DNA of 15,625 bases from an uncultured Clostridia bacterium (lineage in GTDB: Bacteria; Bacillota; Clostridia; Oscillospirales; CAG-272), in assembly GCA_937895775.1 (NCBI GenBank), contig CALBLD010000104.1, forward strand, positions 1-15,625. The letters are read 5' to 3'. Numbering within the stretch: the stretch's first letter is position 1; each line of letters starts with the position of its first letter. A model generated the notes under the pieces. It had not been told where the DNA came from. It did not search any database and saw only the letters and a program-made list of their open reading frames with translations. A program made the translations under genes and the position numbers. This document shows, one piece after another, positions 1 through 6,607 of this stretch.

Positions 1-39
1 TGTCGCACTGCCCTGCTTTTTTGCCGTAAAATTATCTTT

Positions 40-1194
40 TCAGAGTATCTGACAAAGCTCTTTAAGCGTTTTTGCAAGCTCATAGGCAAACTGTCTTACT
101 TCGAGAAGCGGGGTGTCGCTCTCCCTTCTGAACTTGTTTATCCTCGCGGTCGGAGGGTACGCCATAGGTATCATATCACAGCCTTCAAGCAGATATGCGG
201 CGTATTCGCAAGCCTCAAGCAGTTTTTCTTTGTCGCTGGGACGGTAATCGAAGCCGTCGCATGTATATTCGGTCAGCGCATTCTTTATCATTGCGAGCGC
301 GCGGTCGGCAGCACCCTCTCTGTTCGGCACGGGAAGAATTATCGACTCTCCCCTGTTTCTGAAACAGCCCATCATTGCCGCGATCGTCGCGGGATCGCGT
401 ACAGTTCCGTCCGGATAGAAAACGCCGTGTTCGCTGTCGCATCTGTCATGTATCATAAGTTCAAAAACGAACCAACCCATTTTGTATTTTGCGCAGGCGG
501 CAAGTGCCATGTCGTAGGGATTCGCTCTTGCGAGACAGCCGGTTTCGGTCTGGAGTACCGGCTTTTTGTATTTTTCCGAAAGCTCCGCCGCGAGCGAGTA
601 ATTTGCGTCTATCGAACGGGATGTGCCGTTATAATCATGGAAAGAAAGCACATCGACGACATCGGCGGTCGGTTCGATGTCGCAGGCAAGGGTGTGTCCG
701 ACCGTGATTGCGTTGACTTTGTCGATTTCTTTTACAAAGCCGCAGTACCTGCGCACAAATCCCCACATTTTTTCGAACTTCGCCTGTCTGACCTCCGGGT
801 TCTTTTCGTCAAGCAGCCACCCGTTGCAGGAAGGCTCGTTCATAATGTCCCACATAAGAAGTCCCGGTTCGTCTTTGAGTGCATTGACGACTGCCGCCGT
901 ATATTCGTCGCCCGCGGGATAGTTGTCCTCGTCGATCATGTGCGGATCGAGCATGTTTCCGTTCCAGATGATCGGCATCACGCGGTATCCGCACTCAAAG
1001 CACTCCCTCGTGAAGCGCACAAGGCGGTCAATATAGCCCTGTTTGTCTCTTGCATATGACCTGTAATCCAGCCAGAAGCGGACCGAGTTGAGATTCACGC
1101 GCTTTCCGTAGCCAAGCTCTCTTTTAAGCTGATCTCCCGACGACATATAGTGGTTTACGCCGCGCACCCATGAGTAATCTTTCAATACTTCCAT
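40..1194 (-). CDS. GH5-like (cellulase-family) glycoside hydrolase, cytoplasmic
   Basis: Predicted 384-residue (beta/alpha)8-barrel glycosidase. Two clan-A hallmarks are visible: the acid/base Glu120 in WDIMNEPS after a hydrophobic strand, and a nucleophile candidate Glu217 in LQTETGC. H186 in SFHDY sits where GH5 enzymes keep an active-site His/Tyr. The N-terminal RGVNHYMSSG and VRFWLDY also fit barrel strands 1 and 2. About 100 residues after the barrel (from roughly 285) are helical and unassigned. There is no signal peptide, so the enzyme probably acts on imported oligosaccharides. I start at the ATG at 1194: AAAGGAAA lies just upstream of it, while the in-frame ATG at 1227 has no ribosome site. 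The gene has its own promoter and diverges from the pilus operon. Substrate cannot be read from sequence; a GH2- or GH53-like relative remains possible, so the exact GH family is less sure than the fold. Confidence 0.8.
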   Translation of the reverse strand: MEVLKDYSWVRGVNHYMSSGDQLKRELGYGKRVNLNSVRFWLDYRSYARDKQGYIDRLVRFTRECFECGYRVMPIIWNGNMLDPHMIDEDNYPAGDEYTAAVVNALKDEPGLLMWDIMNEPSCNGWLLDEKNPEVRQAKFEKMWGFVRRYCGFVKEIDKVNAITVGHTLACDIEPTADVVDVLSFHDYNGTSRSIDANYSLAAELSEKYKKPVLQTETGCLARANPYDMALAACAKYKMGWFVFELMIHDRCDSEHGVFYPDGTVRDPATIAAMMGCFRNRGESIILPVPNREGAADRALAMIKNALTEYTCDGFDYRPSDKEKLLEACEYAAYLLEGCDMIPMAYPPTARINKFRRESDTPLLEVRQFAYELAKTLKELCQIL

Positions 1195-1241
1195 AACAGT
1201 TTCCTTTCGGTTTATGTTCCGCCGCAAAGCGGTCTTACCTG

Positions 1242-1270
1242 CTTATATCAGAAAAACGGAAAAATGTCAA
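1242..1270 (-). promoter_or_regulatory. Sigma-A-type promoter of the GH5-like gene
   Basis: Read on the minus strand, TTGACA (1270-1265) is followed after exactly 17 bases by TATAAG (1247-1242), preceded by TGA as an extended -10. The expected transcript start is near 1235, leaving a leader of about 40 bases. The whole 1195-1528 gap (334 bases) holds this promoter, the divergent pilin promoter and an A/T-rich stretch between them at about 1271-1371, which could act as UP elements for both. I see no other gene there. Confidence 0.75.
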
Positions 1271-1371
1271 TACAAAAAACGACAATCATCAAAAAACATT
1301 AAAATTGTGCAGGTAAACGATAATTTGTCGATATTTGTCCGAAATTTTGTACCGAAATTTATTAAAAAGTG

Positions 1372-1400
1372 TTGACAAATTGAAAATCGGGTGCTAAAAT
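1372..1400 (+). promoter_or_regulatory. Sigma-A-type promoter of the pilus operon
   Basis: TTGACA (1372-1377), a 17-base spacer, then TAAAAT (1395-1400) with an extended -10 TGC directly before it. Transcription should start near 1407, giving a leader of about 120 bases before the pilin start at 1529. The leader contains a possible hairpin at 1447-1474 (GCAC pairing GTGC, CCC pairing GGG) and one copy of ATGTCCCGA (1452-1460). It does not match a known cyclic-di-GMP riboswitch that I can recall. Confidence 0.8.
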
Positions 1401-1528
1401 TAAGGCGAATGAGTTCTATGGCTTCTGCCGGACTCTTTCTCGTCATGCACCATGTCCCGAACTTGGGTGTGTGCGAAAAGTAAAATATTGTATCATCGGG
1501 GCAAAATATTTTTGGAGGACAGATACAG

Positions 1529-3109
1529 ATGAAAAAGAATTTAGCAAAGATCCTGTCGGCTGTCTTGGTAGCACTGATGTTGCTGTCACTTCTGCCGATA
1601 TCGGCATTCGCTGCAGACATGAGCTGGACGTTCACAACCACCGTTATAGGCGGTTATTACTCAAGAAACGACGGCTCGGTTTCAAGCACAAACAAATACA
1701 ACTGGAATAAACATCTCTCAAACGACACAGACCATGAAGTGGGATACAAGTTTGAGTGGGATTCCTCCGCAGGCGGAGATACATACAGCGGCGGCTGGCA
1801 GCTCTGCTGGACGGTTGACGGCAATGTTGTTGACCGTGTCAAGGCATATATTTACGACAGAGACATGAGTACTGCGACAGGGTCATGGACTGCACCCGGT
1901 TCATCACACACCGGCAACTCAACTCATTCGTTTACCATCTACCTCAGCAGTTTTCCCAAAGCCGATTACAGCAAATATGTAACCCTTACATATGATGCAA
2001 ACGGCGGCGAAGGTGCTCCGGCAGCCGAAAAGAAACTGCGTAACGCAGACGGCACTCAGTTCACAATCTCCACTGTCGAGCCTACCTATGAAGGTCATGA
2101 CTTTGCGGGTTGGGCAGACACTCCGAATGCCGAAGCAGCTCAGTACAAGGCAGGAGACACAATAACAATAACCGCAAATAAGACAATTTATGCGGTATGG
2201 ACCGAGCATATTCCCAGTGGCAAAGTAACAAAGCCCGGCATGACCAAATCGGCGGACAAGAACACCGCTGCCGCAGGCGAAAAGGTTACCTTCACTCTCA
2301 AATCCAATGTTCCGGATTACCTTTACAAGTTCCTTCCCGCAATCACTGTCGATGATCCTACGATCATATCGATACTGAGTGCGAACAATTACTACCTTGT
2401 ATTCCATGACAACATGGATGAAAAGCTCATCTTCAACAACGACGTTGTTGTTACAGTAAACGGCAAGGTACTTGCAGCAGACCTTTACACAGTAACTCCC
2501 GACACCGAAGACGGATGCACTTTCCATGTCACGCTTGACCTTATTGCGATCTTCAACGCAGGCGAATATTTCACCCGTGACGACATCGCAAACGCTCCCG
2601 AGATCGTTGTTACCTACTCCGCAAATCTTGCAGAGGATATCACCGCAGGTGCTTACAAGAACACCGCCTACGTGGCTTACGAAGAGGAAGAGTCCGCAAA
2701 GTCGGACGTAACCGTTGACGTTTACGCCGTTGAAATCTTCAAGTACGACCAGGTAAATTCCATGACCGGACTTGCAGGCGCGGTATTTGAACTCAGAGAC
2801 CTTGAAGGCAACCTGATCCGCGGCAACATTGTCAGCGGCGCAGACGGATATATCACAATAGACGGTCTTGCGGCAGGCAAGTATGTTCTTGCCGAGGTTA
2901 CAGCTCCCGACGGATACCTCAAGAGCGACAAGACGCTTGAAGTAACACTTGAAGGTGCAACTCACGTGATCCACGTAAGATTTGCCAATGCTCCCATTCC
3001 TCACACCGGCGGAAACGGAACCATGATCTTCACGGTATCCGGTATTGCTGTCATCGGTGCGGCTCTCGCAATGCTTGTAATAGCACGCAAGAAGAGCAAG
3101 GAAAACTGA
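1529..3109 (+). CDS. Sortase-anchored pilin / surface protein, probable pilus backbone
   Basis: A 526-residue secreted, wall-linked protein. Residues 1-28 form a signal peptide (KK, hydrophobic core, cleavage after AFA). A Flg_new / InlB-B-like repeat spans about 150-226 (VTLTYDANGG to TIYAVW). Residues about 233-400 resemble the fimbrial D2 isopeptide domain, with Lys-rich GKVTKPGMTKSADK and a closing KNTAYVAYE whose Asn378 could form the cross-link. A SpaA/Cna-B domain spans about 400-487, with K405 in IFKYD and E456 in LAEVTAPDGY as the likely isopeptide pair. The sorting signal is IPHTG (490-494), then a membrane helix and the KKSKEN tail. The usual pilin-motif Lys (VYPK) is not seen; VYAVEI stands there. 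GGAGG at 1514-1518 supports the start. It is first in an operon with a class C sortase and a second pilin, which argues for a polymerised backbone rather than a monomeric adhesin. Confidence 0.85.
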   Translation: MKKNLAKILSAVLVALMLLSLLPISAFAADMSWTFTTTVIGGYYSRNDGSVSSTNKYNWNKHLSNDTDHEVGYKFEWDSSAGGDTYSGGWQLCWTVDGNVVDRVKAYIYDRDMSTATGSWTAPGSSHTGNSTHSFTIYLSSFPKADYSKYVTLTYDANGGEGAPAAEKKLRNADGTQFTISTVEPTYEGHDFAGWADTPNAEAAQYKAGDTITITANKTIYAVWTEHIPSGKVTKPGMTKSADKNTAAAGEKVTFTLKSNVPDYLYKFLPAITVDDPTIISILSANNYYLVFHDNMDEKLIFNNDVVVTVNGKVLAADLYTVTPDTEDGCTFHVTLDLIAIFNAGEYFTRDDIANAPEIVVTYSANLAEDITAGAYKNTAYVAYEEEESAKSDVTVDVYAVEIFKYDQVNSMTGLAGAVFELRDLEGNLIRGNIVSGADGYITIDGLAAGKYVLAEVTAPDGYLKSDKTLEVTLEGATHVIHVRFANAPIPHTGGNGTMIFTVSGIAVIGAALAMLVIARKKSKEN

Positions 3110-3121
3110 TAAACAACAAAT

Positions 3122-3169
3122 AACGGGTTTTATGTTGCCGCGTCGCACGCAGCGCGGCAACATACCGTT
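3122..3169 (+). other. Strong stem-loop after the pilin gene
   Basis: A perfect 12-bp stem (TATGTTGCCGCG at 3131-3142 with CGCGGCAACATA at 3153-3164) closes a 10-base loop. An outer AACGG/CCGTT helix (3122-3126 with 3165-3169) can extend it past a 4-base bulge. No T-tract follows, so it is a poor intrinsic terminator. It may protect the 3' end of pilin mRNA or partly block read-through into the sortase gene. Confidence 0.7.
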
Positions 3170-3184
3170 TGAACTTTGAATCCT

Positions 3185-3211
3185 GTGTCGGACAGAATGA
3201 CTTTCCGACAC
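3185..3211 (+). other. Second stem-loop in the pilin-sortase gap
   Basis: GTGTCGGA (3185-3192) pairs perfectly with TCCGACAC (3204-3211) around an 11-base loop. Further downstream, CTTTCGG (3254-3260) can pair either with CCGAAA (3231-3236) or with CCGAAAG (3288-3294), the latter lying directly beside the sortase ribosome site. These pairings are seen directly; any regulatory role is inference. Confidence 0.55.
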
Positions 3212-3314
3212 GGAATTCGGTGTTTAAACCCCGAAATCATACTTTTACATCCGCTTTCGGCGTTCCGCACGTGTATTCAGCAGAAATCCGAAAGAAAGGA
3301 TGTCGGCAGATACC

Positions 3315-4163
3315 ATGAAAAAGAAGTCAACACCCTATCTGATACTGTTTGCGGTTCTGTTGCTTGCGGGGGTGGTGATTCTGCTCTACCCTACGATAAG
3401 TAATCTTATAATACGCAAAAGGCTTAACGACGAGATCGAAAGATACAACAGATTCACATCCGGCGACGGCGATCTCTACTCGGAGCAATGGGCAGCTGCG
3501 GAAGAGTACAACCGTTATCTTACGACAAAGAAAGATCAGTTTGTACTTGAGGACGGCGAAAAAGAGCGCGTCGAAGGACTTCTTGATCCTCTCGGCAGCG
3601 GCATGATGGGATACATAGACATTCCGAAGATTGGCGAACACATTCCGATTTATCACGGAACCGAGGAAAAACAGCTGCAATCGGGCGCGGGCTACTGGCT
3701 CGGCTCCAGTCTTCCGACCGGAGGAAGCGGTACCCACTGCGTAATTACAGCGCACTCGGGACTTGTAAAAGCCAAACTTTTTACCGATCTTGATCGGCTT
3801 GAAGTCGGCGACCGTTTTATATTGCGCATACTTGACCGCGTACTCGAATACGAGGTAAACAATATAACCGTGACCGAGCCGTCGGACATGTCCGAGCTTT
3901 ACATAAGCGACGGCAACGACTATGTGACCCTTTACACCTGTACCCCGTACGGAATAAACACACAGCGTCTGCTCGTGCGCGGAGTCAGGGTATCACAGAC
4001 ATCGGATGATGTCAAAGACAATGCAAAGGTCGATCATGCCGACGCAAAAAAACAAACGACGTTAAAAATAATTATCCTGATTGCGGTCTTTCTCGCAACC
4101 GTCGCGGCAGTGATTTTCATGTCCGTGCGTTACACGAGGCAAAATCGCGCAAAACAAAGGTAA
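3315..4163 (+). CDS. Class C (pilus-assembling) sortase
   Basis: Membrane-bound transpeptidase of 282 residues that would join pilin subunits through their sorting signals. The catalytic triad is visible: His147 in ITAHSGL, Cys209 in TLYTCTPYG and Arg218 in NTQRLLVRG. TLYTCTPYG, the N-terminal membrane helix (about 8-27) and a second C-terminal helix (about 249-272) followed by a basic tail are typical of class C enzymes. A DP dipeptide at 91-92 (LLDPLGSG) stands where class C sortases carry the active-site lid, but the usual aromatic after DP is Leu. I choose the ATG at 3315 because AAAGGA (3295-3300) overlaps the alternative in-frame ATG at 3300; the spacing to 3315 (14 bases) is long, so 3300 is not excluded. 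The gene lies between two sorting-signal proteins, which are its likely substrates. Confidence 0.92.
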   Translation: MKKKSTPYLILFAVLLLAGVVILLYPTISNLIIRKRLNDEIERYNRFTSGDGDLYSEQWAAAEEYNRYLTTKKDQFVLEDGEKERVEGLLDPLGSGMMGYIDIPKIGEHIPIYHGTEEKQLQSGAGYWLGSSLPTGGSGTHCVITAHSGLVKAKLFTDLDRLEVGDRFILRILDRVLEYEVNNITVTEPSDMSELYISDGNDYVTLYTCTPYGINTQRLLVRGVRVSQTSDDVKDNAKVDHADAKKQTTLKIIILIAVFLATVAAVIFMSVRYTRQNRAKQR

Positions 4164-4196
4164 TTCTCTGTAATATATAAAGAAAGGCATAAAACA

Positions 4197-4823
4197 ATGA
4201 AAAATGTTAAGACAGCAAAATTCATTCCGTTTGTAAGCATTGCGCTTATTCTTTGCCTGATGCTTGCTCTGTCATCCTATGCCGCAAACGGCACGGGTGC
4301 ACTGACTGTTGAATCGAAGAACAGCAATGTTTCCTTCAGTATTTATCAGGTAGCGACTCCGAAAGCCGAGGGCGGCTACACGCCGACCGCAAAATATGCA
4401 TCCTGTGACGTTTCGTGGACCCCGGTCAAAAATTCCGAATGGCTTGAGCTTGCAAAAAAGCTTGCGGATGCAACAAAGAGCGGCAATATCGCCCCCACCG
4501 CTTCCGCCACAACCGACGACACAAAGAAGGTCGCTTTCAGTGGTCTTGATGCCGGTATGTATCTCGTTGTCGGCGACAACTATATTGACGGCGACAATAA
4601 GATCACTCCCGTTCCCTTCCTTGTTATCATTGAAGACGGAAAGACTGCGGTCTGCGTTGTAAAGAACGACGAAGAGCCGTACAAACCCGATCCGCCGAAA
4701 CCGCCTAAGACCGGTTACAGCGAAAAACTCGGCATTTATGCGGGACTCAGCCTGATATCCGCCGCAACACTTATTCTTCTGCTGATTGCGGTACGTAAGC
4801 GCAGAAGAGAAGAAAAAGCTTAA
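4197..4823 (+). CDS. Small wall-anchored protein, probable minor pilin
   Basis: A 208-residue secreted protein. It has a signal peptide ending near SYAA (about residue 29-30) and one small beta-rich domain (about 34-155). The stretch KKVAFSGLDAGMYLVVGDN resembles the Cna-B/SpaA strand pattern GLxxGxYLV. A Pro/Lys-rich stalk (PYKPDPPKPPKTG) follows, then a membrane helix (about 178-199) and the basic tail RKRRREEKA. The sorting motif is PPKTG (169-173), with Pro instead of Leu at the first position of LPXTG. AAAGG at 4183-4187 supports the start. As last gene of the pilus operon, 33 bases after the sortase and directly before a terminator, it is best read as a tip or base subunit; which of the two cannot be told. 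Confidence 0.8.
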   Translation: MKNVKTAKFIPFVSIALILCLMLALSSYAANGTGALTVESKNSNVSFSIYQVATPKAEGGYTPTAKYASCDVSWTPVKNSEWLELAKKLADATKSGNIAPTASATTDDTKKVAFSGLDAGMYLVVGDNYIDGDNKITPVPFLVIIEDGKTAVCVVKNDEEPYKPDPPKPPKTGYSEKLGIYAGLSLISAATLILLLIAVRKRRREEKA

Positions 4824-4835
4824 TTCAAAAATATG

Positions 4836-4876
4836 AAAGCAGGAGAAATCACAAAAGTGATTTCTCCTGCTTTTTT
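4836..4876 (+). terminator. Intrinsic terminator of the pilus operon
   Basis: A 17-bp perfect stem (4836-4852 with 4857-4873, core GCAGGAGAAATCAC) with an AAAA loop runs into TTTTTT (4871-4876). It lies 13 bases after the minor-pilin stop codon. It separates the pilus operon from spoIIGA, and an ATG at 4833 in frame with spoIIGA would have the start region buried in this hairpin. Confidence 0.95.
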
Positions 4877-4910
4877 GTATCCTTCACTAAAGTTTTTCCG
4901 GACATCATAT

Positions 4911-4932
4911 TTCGACCTCTTTTTCGCCGACA
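4911..4932 (+). promoter_or_regulatory. Possible Spo0A boxes before spoIIGA
   Basis: On the minus strand, GGTCGAA (4917-4911) matches the Spo0A box TGTCGAA at 6 of 7 bases, and TGTCGGC (4932-4926) at 5 of 7. Spo0A activates spoIIG transcription in bacilli and clostridia, so boxes are expected here. I find no convincing -35 element. The only -10-like runs are CATACT (4931-4936) and TATGCT (4939-4944). This is a weak call resting largely on context. Confidence 0.3.
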
Positions 4933-4961
4933 TACTGGTATGCTTTTATCAGCGGGGTGAT

Positions 4962-5834
4962 ATTACGGAGCAAACGATCTACGGAGATATTTATTTTCTT
5001 ATAAATTTCAGCATGGACTTTCTTTGTCTGTATCTTGTTTCTGCGATTCTGCATACAAAAGTCGGAACCGTAAGACTTTCTCTTGCCGCTGCTGTCGGTG
5101 CGGCATACGCGCTCGCGGCACTGCTGCCCTACCGCAGTCTGCCTCTGCGACTGCTTTGCGATCTGCTGACACCCTTTACGGTCTGCCTCATTGCCTTCGG
5201 CTTCGGAAAGCCAAAGCTCTTTATCAAACGCACATCCGTTTTTTTCGCCGTTTCGTTCACAAGCGGCGGGGTGATGACCGCCCTTTACTATTTTGTGAAC
5301 AAATTTCTGAAAAGCCGTGAGATTGTAATAAACGGCAGTGTGGAGACGGTATACAGTGAAATCCCGCTCTGGGTCTTTGTACTCTGCGCCGCTTTTTGCG
5401 CACTTTTATCGATTATATGGGGCAGAATATCGGCAAAGGCAGCAAAAGTGACGGTTGCGCATATCGGTGTAACTTCACCGACGGGCATCCGCGAATTTGA
5501 TGCGCTTGTTGACAGCGGCAACCTGCTCACCGACCCGCTCGGCGGACTGCCGGTAATAATCGTCGAAAAAAGTCTTGCCGTCGAAATAATGCCGTCGGAG
5601 ATCGGCGAGCTTGCCTTTTCCTTTTCGCTTTCATCCCGCAAAACCGACTGCTTGGGAAAAAGTATCAGGCTGATTCCATACAAAAGCATATCCGGAAGCG
5701 GAGTTGCAGTCGGCTACATACCTGACAGCGTTACCGTAAACGGCGGCAGGGTTGCGGCAGTTATAGCATCGATAAACGAAGACGGCAGGGATTTCTCGGG
5801 ATACCGCGCGATCGTCCCATCCGCTCTTCTATAA
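4962..5834 (+). CDS. spoIIGA: SpoIIGA, pro-sigma-E processing aspartic protease
   Basis: Membrane protease that removes the pro-peptide of sigma-E in the mother cell early in sporulation. The first about 155 residues form roughly five membrane segments, opening with TIYGDIYFLINFSMDF, the typical family start. The C-terminal half is the aspartic protease domain with VDSGNLLTDP; the catalytic Asp is residue 184 in this numbering, close to Asp183 of Bacillus subtilis. The protein ends IVPSALL, as in the family. The start is the problem: between 4878 and 5013 the frame has no ATG, GTG or TTG. A good ribosome site (GGGGTGAT, 4954-4961) stands directly before ATT (4962) and ACG (4965), so I start at ATT, giving 290 residues. 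The ATG at 5013 would cut the first membrane helix and 4833 lies in a terminator. sigE follows 19 bases later. Confidence 0.88.
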   Translation: MTEQTIYGDIYFLINFSMDFLCLYLVSAILHTKVGTVRLSLAAAVGAAYALAALLPYRSLPLRLLCDLLTPFTVCLIAFGFGKPKLFIKRTSVFFAVSFTSGGVMTALYYFVNKFLKSREIVINGSVETVYSEIPLWVFVLCAAFCALLSIIWGRISAKAAKVTVAHIGVTSPTGIREFDALVDSGNLLTDPLGGLPVIIVEKSLAVEIMPSEIGELAFSFSLSSRKTDCLGKSIRLIPYKSISGSGVAVGYIPDSVTVNGGRVAAVIASINEDGRDFSGYRAIVPSALL

Positions 5835-5853
5835 TTATACACAGGAGGATAAT

Positions 5854-6564
5854 ATGTTTTCCGATTCAATAAAAGAAAGACTGCAAAAGCTTTTTCTTAA
5901 GCTCGGTTTCGGCGGCGGCAGCGTGAACATCGCATACATAAACGGTCCGGATTCGCTTCCGAAACCGCTGACTCCGGATGAGGAGGCAAAACTGCTTGAA
6001 AACACCGCCGACCCGTCAAACCGAAAAACGCTGGTCGAACGCAATCTGCGGCTTGTTGTTTTCCTTTCGAAGAAATTCGAAAACACGGGTGTCGGCATCG
6101 AGGATCTGATTTCGATCGGAACGATCGGGCTTATAAAAGCGATCAACACCTTTCATCCGGACAAGAACATCAAGCTTGCGACCTATGCATCACGATGCAT
6201 CGAGAACGAGATACTGATGTACCTGCGCAAGGGACAGGGCAAACGCGAAATATCAATCGACGAGCCGCTGAATGTCGATTGGGACGGCAACGAACTTCTG
6301 CTTTCGGACATCCTTGCGGGAGACGAGGACTGCGTATACCGCAGGGTCGAATGTGAGGAAGAAAAACGCGCGGTCTACGACGCTCTTTCAAGACTGAGTC
6401 CGCGCGAAAAGCAGATCATAGAAATGCGATTCGGTCTGTCGGGTGACAGGGAGCTTACGCAGAAAGAGGTTGCGACCGCGCTCGGAATATCGCAAAGCTA
6501 CATATCGAGGCTTGAAAAAAAGATCATAGAGCATCTGCGCGAGGAAATGAAAAGCATAATATGA
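5854..6564 (+). CDS. sigE: RNA polymerase sigma-E, sporulation mother-cell sigma factor
   Basis: A 236-residue sigma-70-family protein very close in pattern to Bacillus sigma-E (239 residues). Region 2 holds ERNLRLVVFLSKKFENTG (62-79), IEDLISIGTIGLIKAINTF (82-100) and the promoter-melting stretch KLATYASRCIENEILMYLR (107-125). IDEPLNVDWDGNELLLSD (135-152) is a sigma-E signature. Region 4 has LSPREKQIIEMRFGL (181-195) and the helix-turn-helix TQKEVATALGISQSYISRLEKKI (202-224). The N-terminus is an inactive pro-sequence; by alignment with YYIGGSEALP of B. subtilis, SpoIIGA should cut near residues 27-28 (AYINGPDSLP). AGGAGG (5844-5849) gives a strong ribosome site. It follows spoIIGA within one operon. 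sigG, often the next gene, is absent; a terminator ends the operon. Confidence 0.96.
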   Translation: MFSDSIKERLQKLFLKLGFGGGSVNIAYINGPDSLPKPLTPDEEAKLLENTADPSNRKTLVERNLRLVVFLSKKFENTGVGIEDLISIGTIGLIKAINTFHPDKNIKLATYASRCIENEILMYLRKGQGKREISIDEPLNVDWDGNELLLSDILAGDEDCVYRRVECEEEKRAVYDALSRLSPREKQIIEMRFGLSGDRELTQKEVATALGISQSYISRLEKKIIEHLREEMKSII

Positions 6565-6569
6565 CCACG

Positions 6570-6607
6570 AAAAAAGTGCCTCACGGCTTCGTGAGGCACT
6601 TTTCGTT
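6570..6607. terminator. Bidirectional terminator between sigE and smsB
   Basis: AAAAGTGCCTCACG (6572-6585) pairs with CGTGAGGCACTTTT (6590-6603) around GCTT. Read forward it ends TTTTCGTTTT, read in reverse it ends TTTTTTCG. It can stop both the spoIIGA-sigE transcript and the convergent smsCB transcript. Confidence 0.92.

Noticed and set aside
1..39. Terminator remnant downstream of the GH5-like gene
   Set aside because: Only a short GCA/TGC pairing before TTTTTT is visible; any partner arm lies outside the window.
1401..1528. Cyclic-di-GMP riboswitch in the pilin leader
   Set aside because: Such switches do precede clostridial adhesin genes, but the conserved GEMM core sequences are missing; only a weak hairpin is present.
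1919..3211. 430-codon open frame on the minus strand opposite the pilin gene
   Set aside because: It is a mirror of the pilin reading frame; its product is Cys/Val/Ser-rich with no family pattern, while the plus strand has clear domains, promoter and ribosome site.
4833..4961. Upstream in-frame extension of spoIIGA to ATG 4833
   Set aside because: The ATG and following codons form the hairpin of the pilus terminator; there is no ribosome site and the added residues are not family-like.
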